Position numbers and translations under genes: made by a program. 28,982 bases of DNA from Candidatus Liptonbacteria bacterium (GTDB lineage: Bacteria; Patescibacteriota; Minisyncoccia; UBA6257; 2-01-FULL-56-20), in NCBI GenBank assembly GCA_016212635.1, contig JACRFR010000020.1, forward strand, positions 1-28,982, written 5' to 3'. Shown one piece after another: positions 6,242 to 13,662 of the stretch. Below the pieces are notes generated by a model. It was given only the letters and a program-made list of their open reading frames with translations. It had not been told where the DNA came from and searched no databases. Positions within the stretch are counted from its first letter, which is position 1, and each line of letters begins with the position of its first letter.

Positions 6242-7840
6242 ATGAAATTAAATCTTCACTTGCCGATTCACCTGCCGCGCTCGCTACCGGCGGTAGGGGA
6301 ACTGCACCCCTTCCACTGGGTGGACCGTTTATCTCGGTTGCTCCGGACGCGCGCGGTCATCGGCGGCCTGGAAATATCGGACACCCATCTGCGCTTTGCA
6401 TTCTGGGGCGGCAGTGAGTGGCGGCTGACGGGAGTGCGCTTGCCTCCGGGTATAATGCAGGGCAACGTCGTGCTCAATCCCGAAGCCCTGATTCAAGCCC
6501 TGTCTGTTCTGCGGAAGAACTTACATCCCCGGCACCCCCGAGAACTGACCAATGTGATCATTACCCTCGGTTCGGTTCTGCCTTACAGCCAGGTTTTCAC
6601 GCTGCCGATCATTGAGGGCGAGAGCTTGGAGAAAGCGGTGGATCTGAATATCCAAATGATCACCCCCTCGGACCTCTCGCAGATGTATGTCGGCTGGCAG
6701 ATCTTGGATCCGGATTATCGCGGCCCCAGCCGAGACATTTTGAGCGTGTTCATCAGCCGCAAAATGGTGGACGATTTTAACCAAGCTCTGGTCCGAGCGG
6801 GCTTTTTGGCTGCGGCGGTGGAGCACAAATCTCTGGCCGTAGCTCGGTTGGTGCGCGCCGGGGGCGCCGGGCTTGCCCCCAACCAGTCCGTACTGCTTTT
6901 AATCTTGGATAGTTCCGGTTTGGATCTGGTGATCTTGCGGAACGGAACTCCGTACTTTGAGTATAATGCCGCCTGGCGCGACATTCAGGGCGCCGCTCAA
7001 CAAGTGACCGGGGCCGATTTGGAACGGGCGGTGATCCGGAATGTCAATCAGGTCCTGAACTTTATGAGTCAGCACTGGCCCGGCGAACAAGTGTCCGACG
7101 TGCTCCTGGTGACGGATCAGCTGGGGCCTAAGCTGAAAGAGGTGATTGAACGCAATTTCCCGTTGCGGGCCCGGCCCCTCCAGTTGCGCACCCGACAGGC
7201 GATCCCGCCGGAATGGTTTGTGGCGGTCGGCAGCGGCATCCGGGGCGTCACTTCCCGCCGCAAAGACCGAGACTTGAGTCTTCTGGGCATTGGCGCCCGG
7301 GAAGAGTTCGGTCGGCAGCAGCTCGCCGCTTTCTTTGAGTTTTGGCGCGTACTCATCCCGGCCGCACTGACGCTGGCCCTGGCGGTGTTCTACGCTCTGA
7401 ATATGTATCTGGATAGTACGCGTCAAATCCTGGGTGCGGTGGTCGCGGCCCGCCGCGACAGCGGTTCCCAGCGTCAACTGGAGGCACTCCAGACTGAAGC
7501 CAAGGAGTTCAATACTTTAGTCACCATGGTCCGCGCCGTGGAGCAGCAGGGCGGTTCGCAGGGTGATCTCTTGGGAGCCATAGACCAAACGTTTCAAACT
7601 TATGCGATCAAGCCTTATCGCGTTACCTTTCAAGGTGTAGACTCGCCCATTATCATCACCGGCCAAGCGCCCTCGGAAGATCGATTGCGGGAGTTTAAAC
7701 AAGAGCTCAAGAAAAAACCATGGGTTAAGGATGTCAATCTGCCGCTGCCCGACATCCGTTCCATTCCCGAGGGGGTCTCTTTCTATTTAACCATCCAAGT
7801 TGATCCCAGGGTGTCGGTGAAATCCTCAAAAGCGGAGTAG
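6242..7840 (+). CDS. pilM: PilM/PilN-type pilus assembly protein (actin-like domain plus membrane and PilN-like part)
   Basis: 532 aa. Residues about 36-345 look like the PilM/GspL actin-like fold: IGGLEISDTHLRFAFW at its start, PIIEGESLEKAVDLNIQMITP in the middle and LLILDSSGLDLVILRNGTPY as the second nucleotide-binding strand. A membrane segment (VLIPAALTLALAVFYALNMY) is near residues 370-390. It is followed by a coiled-coil-like stretch and a small C-terminal domain with YRVTFQGVDSPIIITGQA, as in PilN/GspL. The protein thus seems to join PilM and PilN in one chain, like GspL. It begins one base after the minor pilin stop. The last 58 bases overlap the 3' end of pth on the opposite strand. 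The domain call is from family knowledge; the fusion reading is inferred. Confidence 0.8.
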   Translation: MKLNLHLPIHLPRSLPAVGELHPFHWVDRLSRLLRTRAVIGGLEISDTHLRFAFWGGSEWRLTGVRLPPGIMQGNVVLNPEALIQALSVLRKNLHPRHPRELTNVIITLGSVLPYSQVFTLPIIEGESLEKAVDLNIQMITPSDLSQMYVGWQILDPDYRGPSRDILSVFISRKMVDDFNQALVRAGFLAAAVEHKSLAVARLVRAGGAGLAPNQSVLLLILDSSGLDLVILRNGTPYFEYNAAWRDIQGAAQQVTGADLERAVIRNVNQVLNFMSQHWPGEQVSDVLLVTDQLGPKLKEVIERNFPLRARPLQLRTRQAIPPEWFVAVGSGIRGVTSRRKDRDLSLLGIGAREEFGRQQLAAFFEFWRVLIPAALTLALAVFYALNMYLDSTRQILGAVVAARRDSGSQRQLEALQTEAKEFNTLVTMVRAVEQQGGSQGDLLGAIDQTFQTYAIKPYRVTFQGVDSPIIITGQAPSEDRLREFKQELKKKPWVKDVNLPLPDIRSIPEGVSFYLTIQVDPRVSVKSSKAE

Positions 7841-8403
7841 AGCCTACGGTGGTCCGCGGCGGTTAGGGGACGTAAAACCAAATCGGCAGCTTTCTTGCGT
7901 CGGCCAGCTGGCTCTGTTAGAAAACAAGCATTTTTCACCGGGGCGGAACTGGGTGCGGGGCGGATGCCCCAGCGCAGCCGCCAAAAATCTTTAGTGCCGA
8001 GCGCGGCAATGATCGACTCCACGCCATGGTGTCCGCCCGCGCCGCGCCCAAAACAGAGTCGGTAAGAACCGAGCAACAGGTCCGCGTCGTCGTGCACGAC
8101 CAATAACTGGCTGGGCTGGGCGCGGCTGTCCCGTAACGCGGCGCGCACGCTCGGACCCGACTCATTCATGAACGCGTCCGGCTGGATCAGCCAGAACTCT
8201 CCGGTGCGGACCAGGGTATATTTGCCCCGGCGGGTCGGTTGCTCGGCGAGCCCGAGTTGTGTCTCTAGGAACGCCAAGAACAAAGCACCGACATTGTGGT
8301 AGGTTTTTTGGTAGGTCGGGCCGGGGTTGCCCAGCCCGGCGCAGACTCTGATCTGAAAAAGCGGTTTTACAGAATTCATGTCAGTCCCGATGCCAATGAA
8401 CAT
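7783..8403 (-). CDS. pth: Peptidyl-tRNA hydrolase
   Basis: 206 aa from the ATG at 8403; an in-frame ATG at 8379 would give 198 aa, nearer the family norm. The enzyme cleaves peptidyl-tRNA to recycle tRNA. Motifs are clear: GLGNPGPTYQKTYHNVG with the catalytic His, PDAFMNESG, the catalytic Asp in HDDADLLLGSYRL, and GRGAGGHHGVESI. In the last motif the usual GGHNG reads GGHHG, so the Asn that helps bind the peptide-tRNA (N114 in E. coli numbering) is His. The rest, ALGTKDFWRLRWGIRPAP, is normal. The gene converges on pilM and its last 58 bases are antisense to it. Confidence 0.92.
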   Translation of the reverse strand: MFIGIGTDMNSVKPLFQIRVCAGLGNPGPTYQKTYHNVGALFLAFLETQLGLAEQPTRRGKYTLVRTGEFWLIQPDAFMNESGPSVRAALRDSRAQPSQLLVVHDDADLLLGSYRLCFGRGAGGHHGVESIIAALGTKDFWRLRWGIRPAPSSAPVKNACFLTEPAGRRKKAADLVLRPLTAADHRRLYSAFEDFTDTLGSTWMVK

Positions 8404-8460
8404 TAAGCGCGATGCTAATCTGCGAATGCATGCTAATGCTACGAATTTGACCCCTCCGCT

Positions 8461-8637
8461 CCTCCCCTTAGAAAGGGGAGGTTAGGTGGGGTAATTCGTA
8501 TGCACCCGCCCGCCTCGCAAGCGAGAGCGTTGCGGGCAGGCTATTCGCTTCCTCCAGAGGAGGATCCGCCTCGTGCCGCGCTCCGTCGCCAAAGCGCTTT
8601 GGCGACGTGCGACCGGCATAGCCTTTGGCGACGCACG
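8461..8637. repeat. Cluster of extragenic palindromes between pth and lepB
   Basis: Several hairpins lie side by side. CCTCCCCTT-AGA-AAGGGGAGG is at 8461-8481. An imperfect stem built on GCCCGC/GCGGGC spans 8508-8537. CCTCC-AGA-GGAGG is at 8551-8563. A perfect 24-bp palindrome centred on AAAGCGCTTT spans 8584-8607, and a third half-copy, CTTTGGCGACG, sits near 8623. Such GC-rich palindromes are common between genes of this radiation. The cluster ends about 40 bp before the lepB -35 box. An open frame running through it into lepB is not taken as coding. Confidence 0.75.
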
Positions 8638-8678
8638 GCCGGAGGAAAGTGTATCTACGGCGGAAAGCGTTTCCAACC

Positions 8679-8707
8679 TTGCTTAAGTATAAACGCTTCG
8701 GTATACT
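8679..8707 (+). promoter_or_regulatory. Sigma-70-type promoter of lepB
   Basis: TTGCTT (8679-8684), 17-bp spacer, TATACT (8702-8707). The predicted start of transcription is about ten bases before the lepB ATG at 8725, so the leader is very short. The promoter supports the internal start over the longer upstream frame. Confidence 0.65.
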
Positions 8708-8724
8708 CATGGCTACTGTTAGAT

Positions 8725-9285
8725 ATGCGCGGTTTTTTAGCGGCATCTTTGGAAGTCTTAGAAGTGGCCCTGGTTACAGTGGGGGCTGTCTTTTTGATCC
8801 GGACCTTTCTGGTCCAGCCTTTCCTGGTCAGCGGAGCTAGTATGGTACCCAATTTTGCGAACGGTGACTACCTTCTAATCGATGAGCTTTCCTATCGGCT
8901 GCGGGCGCCCACCCGGGGAGAAGTGGCGGTTTTCCACTACCCCAACGATGAGAGTACCTTTTTCATTAAGCGGATCATCGGTTTACCCGGGGAAAGGGTC
9001 GCTATCCGAGATGGGCAGGTGGTGGTGTCCAACGCCGAGCATCCCCAGGGCGAAACGTTACAGGAACCGTATCTACCTCTCGCCACTCAAACCAACCCCC
9101 GGCCCGGAGGGAAAAACGAGTACGAACTCGGCCCGGATCAATATTTTGTACTGGGCGATAATCGCTCCGCCAGTTTTGACTCCCGCGAATGGGGGGTGCT
9201 AACTCGGGGAGAGATCGTGGGTCTGACCCGAATTCGACTCTGGCCCCCCAAGTCGTTCCAGGCATTCGCCGCACCGCAGTACTAA
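8725..9285 (+). CDS. lepB: Signal peptidase I
   Basis: 186 aa from the ATG at 8725. The frame is open back to 8500, but that part is palindromic repeat and lies upstream of the promoter, so the shorter form is chosen. It removes signal peptides from secreted proteins at the membrane. A single N-terminal membrane helix (LEVALVTVGAVFLIRTFLV) is followed by box B, SGASMVPN, with catalytic Ser39. Box D, FFIKRIIGLPGE, holds the general-base Lys82, and box E is VLGDNRSASFDSREWG. The length fits Gram-positive-type SipS enzymes. Substrates in this window would include the surface proteins at 16793, 19227, 21104 and 27686. Prepilins need a different peptidase, which is not seen here. Confidence 0.93.
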   Translation: MRGFLAASLEVLEVALVTVGAVFLIRTFLVQPFLVSGASMVPNFANGDYLLIDELSYRLRAPTRGEVAVFHYPNDESTFFIKRIIGLPGERVAIRDGQVVVSNAEHPQGETLQEPYLPLATQTNPRPGGKNEYELGPDQYFVLGDNRSASFDSREWGVLTRGEIVGLTRIRLWPPKSFQAFAAPQY

Positions 9286-9288
9286 CAA

Positions 9289-9316
9289 AGCGAAGAGGGG
9301 AGAGCGAGGAGCGAAG
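9289..9316. repeat. Purine heptamer array after lepB
   Basis: Units AGCGAAG, AGGGGAG, AGCGAGG, AGCGAAG begin three bases after the lepB stop. Same family as the arrays after pilC and the first prepilin gene, but no complementary array is present at the hisS start. Confidence 0.75.
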
Positions 9317-9360
9317 AGAAAAATACAAACAGATCAGGAGAACCTTACACCTTAATCCCA

Positions 9361-10680
9361 ATGGCAGAAACTAAGAAGACCAAGTCTGCGGCAAGCGGCT
9401 CGGGGCCGCTCCAGGCGCCGAAGGGGATGCACGACGTATTGCCGGCGGAGCAGCCGTATTGGGAACGCATCCGGACGGTGACGAAAGAACTGGCCGATTT
9501 TTATAACTTCAGCAAGATTGACCTGCCCGTTCTGGAATCGGCGCGCCTTTTCGAGCGGGGCGTGGGAGCGGAAACCGACATTGTTGCCAAAGAAATGTAT
9601 ACTCTGAAGACCCGAGGGGGCGATGTTTTGGCGCTTCGTCCCGAGGCCAGCGCGCAGTTGATAAGAGCGTATTTGGAGCACGGGCTTTCCCGTCTGGGCC
9701 AGCCCCAGAAACTTTATCTGGTGGAGCGGATGTTTCGCCACGAGAATCCGCAACACGGCCGCTATCGGCAGTTCACCCAGGTTGAGTTTGATATCGTAGG
9801 CGGAGTTAACGATCCGATCTATGACGCCCAGGTCATAGCGACCGCCCTGCGCCTGATCGAAGGGCTGAAAATAAAAGGAGCGCAGCTTCTGATCAACTCC
9901 ATTGGTTGCCGCATCTGTCGACCGACATATATCCGGCAGCTGCAGGGTTATTATCGAACCCGCACCGACGGTTTGTGCGGCGATTGCGTGCGGCGGCTGA
10001 AGACTAACCCGCTGCGCCTTTTGGATTGCAAGAAAGAAGACTGCCAAAAAATTAAAGCGGATGCGCCCAACTTATTGAATCGTCTCTGCGCCGGGTGCAG
10101 CGGCCATCTCAAATCAGTTCTGGAATATTTAGATGAGCTGCAAATACCGTACGAGCTGGCCCGGGATCTGGTCCGAGGTCTGGATTATTACAACCGCACC
10201 GTGTTCGAATTCGAAATCCGGGAGAAAGGCGCCGAGGCCGGATCAGTGTGCGGCGGGGGGCGGTATGACTACTTAGCCGAGCTTCTGGGCGGACGCCCGA
10301 CTTTGGCGGTCGGCTGGGCCATGAGTTTCGAACGGTTGATCGATGTAATGCGCGCCCAGGAGGTGACAGTCTCGGAGCGGCCGACCAAAAAAGTGTTTGT
10401 GGTCCACGCAGGCGAGTTGGCCAAGAAAAAAGCGCTGGCGTTGGTGGAACAGGTGCGCCAGTTGGGGGTAACGGCCAGCGAGTCTTTGGCCCGCGAGTCG
10501 CTCAAGGCCCAACTCAAAGTCGCCGACCGGGAAAAGGCCAGCCTGGCTTTGATCGTGGGCCAGAAAGAAGTGTATGATAGCACGGTCATTGTTCGGGATC
10601 TCCGTTCCGGCTTGCAGGAGACAATTCCTCTGTCTAAACTAGGCGAGGAGGTCAAAAAGCGTCTGAAAGCGGCAGAGTAA
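9361..10680 (+). CDS. hisS: Histidyl-tRNA synthetase
   Basis: 439 aa, standard length. It charges tRNA-His. The class II catalytic core is evident: GMHDVLPAEQPYWERI at the start, motif 2 region LVERMFRHENPQHGRYRQF, the histidine-binding segment LVRGLDYYNRTVFEFEI (usually GLDYYTRTVFE, here with Asn for Thr) and motif 3 region AVGWAMSFERL. The insertion with several cysteines (IGCRICRP, LCGDCVRR, LDCKKEDC) and the C-terminal anticodon-binding domain (KKVFVVHAGELAKKKALALV) are also present. Start at 9361 follows TTAATCCC with no close Shine-Dalgarno site. It heads a run of translation and division genes ending in ftsZ. Confidence 0.96.
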   Translation: MAETKKTKSAASGSGPLQAPKGMHDVLPAEQPYWERIRTVTKELADFYNFSKIDLPVLESARLFERGVGAETDIVAKEMYTLKTRGGDVLALRPEASAQLIRAYLEHGLSRLGQPQKLYLVERMFRHENPQHGRYRQFTQVEFDIVGGVNDPIYDAQVIATALRLIEGLKIKGAQLLINSIGCRICRPTYIRQLQGYYRTRTDGLCGDCVRRLKTNPLRLLDCKKEDCQKIKADAPNLLNRLCAGCSGHLKSVLEYLDELQIPYELARDLVRGLDYYNRTVFEFEIREKGAEAGSVCGGGRYDYLAELLGGRPTLAVGWAMSFERLIDVMRAQEVTVSERPTKKVFVVHAGELAKKKALALVEQVRQLGVTASESLARESLKAQLKVADREKASLALIVGQKEVYDSTVIVRDLRSGLQETIPLSKLGEEVKKRLKAAE

Positions 10681-10681
10681 C

Positions 10682-10702
10682 AATCATTAATCATTAATCA
10701 TT
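10682..10702. repeat. AATCATT x3 before the HIT gene
   Basis: Three perfect 7-bp units between the hisS stop and the HIT start at 10712. Confidence 0.8.
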
Positions 10703-10711
10703 AACCCGTCC

Positions 10712-11131
10712 ATGCCCGATCCTAACTGTTTATTCTGCAAGATCGCCGGGGGGCAAGCCCCGGCTCATGTCGTGGGCCAGAATGACCACGCGCTGGCCTT
10801 CTTGGATGTTCACCCTTGCGCTCCGGGTCACACCATGGTTATTCCCAAGACCCATGTCGAGAAGTTGTCGGAACTGCCGCCGGACGAGATCGGGCCGCTG
10901 TTCCAGCTGGTCAGCCAAGTAGCCACCCGTCTGGAAGAAAAATTAAATGCGGAGGGTTTGACCATCGGCATCAACCAAGGCGAGGCCAGCCATCGCGGCC
11001 TGGCGCACCTGCACGTGCATCTCCTATCGCGCTACTTGAATGACCAGGGCGGTTCGGTGCACACTATAGTCAATAATCCCCCCAGAGAAAATTTGGAAGA
11101 AATGGTCGAGAAATTAATAATCAACGAATAA
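10712..11131 (+). CDS. HIT family nucleotide hydrolase
   Basis: 139 aa. HIT proteins hydrolyse nucleotide conjugates such as AMP-lysine or dinucleoside polyphosphates. The histidine triad appears as HLHVHLLSRY near residues 98-107, and the N-terminal part has CLFCKIAGGQAPAHVV and PGHTMVIPKTHVEKL, typical of the HinT/protein kinase C inhibitor branch. The cellular substrate cannot be told. The last four residues (IINE) and the stop codon fall inside a repeat that recurs exactly 300 bp downstream, so the C-terminus seems shaped by repeat insertion. Confidence 0.93.
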   Translation: MPDPNCLFCKIAGGQAPAHVVGQNDHALAFLDVHPCAPGHTMVIPKTHVEKLSELPPDEIGPLFQLVSQVATRLEEKLNAEGLTIGINQGEASHRGLAHLHVHLLSRYLNDQGGSVHTIVNNPPRENLEEMVEKLIINE

Positions 11132-11190
11132 CGAATCCAGCACGAATTTTCGAATTCGTAAATTCGCAACCAATTCGCAATTCGTTGATG
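11115..11190. repeat. 'attcg' junction repeat, copy 1
   Basis: Bases 11115-11160 are identical to 11415-11460 (46 bp). The unit contains its own inverted parts: ATCAACGAAT near 11120 pairs with ATTCGTTGAT near 11178, so it can fold into a long hairpin. It contains the HIT stop codon and ends shortly before rpsU. Confidence 0.85.
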
Positions 11191-11201
11191 GTTATTCAAA
11201 A

Positions 11202-11417
11202 ATGGCGATAGAAACCAAACGTAAAGAAGGCGAGCCCGGCGCGGCATTGCTGTCGCGATTCACACGGCGAGTCAAGCGGGGCGGTATCCTAAAAGAGGCC
11301 AATCGCCGGCGATTTTATGCCCGCCCGTCCAACCGTCGCGCCCGACGCCTGTCTGCGCTGCACCGGGAAGGCAAGAAACAAGAGTTCCTGCGGGCGCGCA
11401 AGCTAGGTCTGGTGTAA
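11202..11417 (+). CDS. rpsU: 30S ribosomal protein bS21
   Basis: 71 aa, small and very basic. The segments LLSRFTRRVKRGGILKEANRR and RARRLSALHREGKKQ match bS21, which sits near the anti-Shine-Dalgarno end of 16S rRNA. The length is typical. It lies between two copies of the same junction repeat, 70 nt after the HIT gene and 77 nt before yqeY. The pairing of rpsU with yqeY is a familiar gene order. No Shine-Dalgarno site precedes the ATG. Confidence 0.88.
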   Translation: MAIETKRKEGEPGAALLSRFTRRVKRGGILKEANRRRFYARPSNRRARRLSALHREGKKQEFLRARKLGLV

Positions 11418-11486
11418 TAATCAACGAATAACGAATCCAGCACGAATTTTCGAATTCGTATATTCGTACCAATTCGCATTTCGTAG
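11415..11486. repeat. 'attcg' junction repeat, copy 2
   Basis: Begins at the rpsU stop codon and is identical to copy 1 over 46 bp, then diverges slightly (tattcgtaccaattcgcatttcgta). It fills the whole rpsU-yqeY gap. The exact 300-bp offset between copies means the segment HIT end to rpsU is flanked by direct repeats. Confidence 0.85.
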
Positions 11487-11494
11487 TCAAAACT

Positions 11495-11941
11495 ATGTCC
11501 TTAACCGACCAGCTTCAAGGCGATCTGAAGGCGGCCATGAAGGGCCGGGACGCGGTGCGGGTCAGCACCTTGAAGCTCGCGCTGGCCGCTTTGCGCAACC
11601 GGCAAATAGAACTGCGCAGCCCGGGGGCGGAGTTGAATCTGCCCGACTCCGAGACGGTCAGCGTGCTGCGTAAGGAGGCCAGGCACCGTCAGGAATCGAT
11701 CATGGCGTTTCAGAGCGGCGGGCGGGAGGAGCTGGCCGCCCGGGAAGCGGCGGAACTCGCGGTGCTTCGAAATTATCTCCCCGCCGAACTCTCCGCGGAT
11801 CAGATCCGCGCGCTGGTTGCGGAAATTGTGGCCGGGGGAATCTCGGATTATGGCGCGGTCATGAAGGCAGTGATGTCGCGGGCCGCCGGCCAAGCCGATG
11901 GCAAGTTGGCGGCCGAACTGGTGCGCCAGAAACTCCAGTGA
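11495..11941 (+). CDS. yqeY: GatB/YqeY domain protein
   Basis: 148 aa, the usual length. The YqeY fold is like the tail domain of the amidotransferase subunit GatB and is thought to bind tRNA, though its role is unclear. Visible signatures are LKAAMKGRDAVRVSTLKLALAA at the start, KEARHRQESIMAFQSGGREEL in the middle and LRNYLPAELSADQIRALVAEIV with the C-terminal VMSRAAGQADGKLAAELV. Its TGA stop overlaps the GTG start of ybeY (GTGA), so the two are probably translationally coupled. Confidence 0.92.
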   Translation: MSLTDQLQGDLKAAMKGRDAVRVSTLKLALAALRNRQIELRSPGAELNLPDSETVSVLRKEARHRQESIMAFQSGGREELAAREAAELAVLRNYLPAELSADQIRALVAEIVAGGISDYGAVMKAVMSRAAGQADGKLAAELVRQKLQ

Positions 11942-12333
11942 AGTCCGTCCGAAGACGGTTGCCGGGTCTGGTCGAACTGCACCGCATCGCTGCGCTGGCT
12001 ATGCGAGAATTGGGGATTACAACCAAGCTGGGGCGGCCCGAGATATTTTTGCTGCGGCGCAAGGAGATGGAAGCGCTCGCGGCACATTTTTTTAGACGGC
12101 CAGAACAGCACGCTAATGTTCTTGCCTTTGAAGCAGACGACTTCCCCCATCCGGCGCCTCGCGGCCAGAAATTCCTCGGTCAGATCTATTTGAATCAAGA
12201 CTTATCCAACCGGAGCGAGCTACTTATCCACGGTTTATTGCATTTGCTTGGCTACCGTCACGGCCGAGCCCGTGATATGATACGCATGCAGAGACGCGAA
12301 AAGGAGCTTCGCAGGCTGATCAATGATCAATGA
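11938..12333 (+). CDS. ybeY: Endoribonuclease YbeY (16S rRNA maturation)
   Basis: 131 aa from a GTG start that overlaps the yqeY stop. YbeY is a zinc-dependent RNase in 16S rRNA 3'-end maturation. The metal site HGLLHLLGYRH with three His is near residues 97-107; the common form is HGxLHLxGyDH, so Asp is Arg here. The preceding strand FLGQIYLNQDL fits the family. The protein is short at the N-terminus compared with typical 150-aa members. The last residues (INDQ) and the TGA stop come from the TGATCAA heptamer array, so the C-terminal end is set by the repeat. Confidence 0.9.
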   Translation: MKSVRRRLPGLVELHRIAALAMRELGITTKLGRPEIFLLRRKEMEALAAHFFRRPEQHANVLAFEADDFPHPAPRGQKFLGQIYLNQDLSNRSELLIHGLLHLLGYRHGRARDMIRMQRREKELRRLINDQ

Positions 12334-12389
12334 TCAATAATCAATGATCAATGATCATTAGCTTCTCACTTCTCACTTCTCACTTCTCA
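12317..12389. repeat. Two joined heptamer arrays, TGATCAA x6 then CTTCTCA x4
   Basis: TGATCAA, TGATCAA, TGATCAA, TAATCAA, TGATCAA, TGATCAT run from 12317 to 12358, with the ybeY stop codon inside the third unit. After three bases, four perfect CTTCTCA units run from 12362 to 12389 and end four bases before the ftsA ATG. TGATCA is itself palindromic, so the first array can also fold. Two different heptamers abut with the same unit length. Confidence 0.9.
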
Positions 12390-12393
12390 CTCC

Positions 12394-13632
12394 ATGTCCG
12401 TTCAGTATCACACCGGTTTAGATATCGGGACCGCTTCGATCAAGGCGGTGGTCGTGGAAGACCGTGGCCACATGCTGATTCCCCGCCTTTTTTTGCGGGA
12501 AACTTCAGCTGGGATGAAAAAGGGCGCGGTGGCGGATCCGGCCGAGCTGGCTTTGTATCTGGAGCGCGTCTTGGTCCAGGTTCGCAGTTTCTCCCGCTCC
12601 GCGCTGCGAAGCGTGTTTGTGGTCATCGGTACCCATCAGGTCAAGGCGCAAAATTCGCGCGGCATTGTGGCCGTGTCCCAGGCGGGCGGAGAGATCAGCC
12701 GCGACGATATCGAACGCGTGGTCAAGGCCAGCGAGGCGGTGAATGTCGGCGTGAATCGGACCATTATTCACAACGTCATCCGAGAATTTACGGTGGATGG
12801 CGTGCCGGACATTACGGATCCCTTGGGACTCTCGGGCAGCCGGCTGGAGGTCTCCAGTTTACTGGTGGATGCGTTCGAGCCGCACGTGAAGTCGCTCTTG
12901 CGCGTGGTGGAGCTCGCGGGCGGCCGCGTGACCGGTCTGGTTTTTGCACCCCTGGCTTCGAGCGCCGCGGTGCTTTCCAAAAGTCAAAAGGAAATCGGCA
13001 CGGCGGTCATCGACTTGGGCGGGGGCACGACCGGCTTGGCGGTTTACGAGGAACACAAACTCTTGGGCGTATCTAAATTTCCGGTTGGCTCCGCCAACAT
13101 CTCGCGGGACCTGGCGGTGGGCTTAAAAATACCGGTCGCCGCCGCGGAGGCGATCAAACTCCAGCACGGTCACGCCCTGGCGCGGGAAGCCGGGTCCCGA
13201 GAGCACGTCAACTTATCGGAATTTTGCCCCGGTTTGCCGGGTTCCGTGTCCCGCCGGGTGGTGGCTGAGATAATTGAGTCTCGGCTTGCGGAGATATTGG
13301 AGATGGTGGATAATGAGCTCAAGGTACTGGGTAAGTCCGGTCAATTGGCGGGTGGCGCGGTGTTGGTCGGGGGTGGCGCCAAAATGCCAGGTTTGACCGA
13401 TCTAGCCCGCCGGGAACTGCAGCTTTCCACTCAAATCGGGTCGCCCCTCACGGATGGCTGGCAGATGGGCGAGTCCGACCTGATCGCGTATTTCGAAGAT
13501 CCGGAGTTCACTTGTTCCCTGGGGGTGCTCCTGGTAGGCTTGGAGCGAGATGCCGTCCGCACCGCCTCGACTCCGGGACAGGGGCGATTCCGGTATATGC
13601 TTCGCCGGGTCCTGCGGGCAGTTATGCCGTAA
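12394..13632 (+). CDS. ftsA: Cell division protein FtsA
   Basis: 412 aa, typical. FtsA is the actin-like protein that tethers FtsZ to the membrane. The nucleotide-binding motifs are GLDIGTASIKAVV (about residues 9-21), AVIDLGGGTTGLAVY (about 206-220) and AVLVGGGAKMPGL (about 322-334). The 1C domain region contains VFVVIGTHQVKAQNSRGIVA. The C-terminus FRYMLRRVLRAVMP can form the amphipathic membrane-targeting helix. ftsZ follows after 30 nt, the classical order. Other division-cluster genes (murC, ftsQ and so on) are absent from this locus. Confidence 0.94.
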   Translation: MSVQYHTGLDIGTASIKAVVVEDRGHMLIPRLFLRETSAGMKKGAVADPAELALYLERVLVQVRSFSRSALRSVFVVIGTHQVKAQNSRGIVAVSQAGGEISRDDIERVVKASEAVNVGVNRTIIHNVIREFTVDGVPDITDPLGLSGSRLEVSSLLVDAFEPHVKSLLRVVELAGGRVTGLVFAPLASSAAVLSKSQKEIGTAVIDLGGGTTGLAVYEEHKLLGVSKFPVGSANISRDLAVGLKIPVAAAEAIKLQHGHALAREAGSREHVNLSEFCPGLPGSVSRRVVAEIIESRLAEILEMVDNELKVLGKSGQLAGGAVLVGGGAKMPGLTDLARRELQLSTQIGSPLTDGWQMGESDLIAYFEDPEFTCSLGVLLVGLERDAVRTASTPGQGRFRYMLRRVLRAVMP

Positions 13633-13662
13633 AAAGACGCCCACTAATCATTTTTATTACCC

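Noticed and set aside
8500..8724. 75-codon N-terminal extension of lepB
   Set aside because: It consists of palindromic repeat DNA and lies upstream of a well-spaced promoter; signal peptidases of this type start just before the membrane helix.
11938..12333. Alternative genetic code with UGA as an amino acid
   Set aside because: TGA ends yqeY and ybeY at the expected lengths, so the standard bacterial code fits.
12351..13076. 241-codon plus-strand frame overlapping ftsA
   Set aside because: It is a shifted frame of ftsA, whose three nucleotide-binding motifs prove the other frame; the shifted product is Arg/Gly-rich with no motif.
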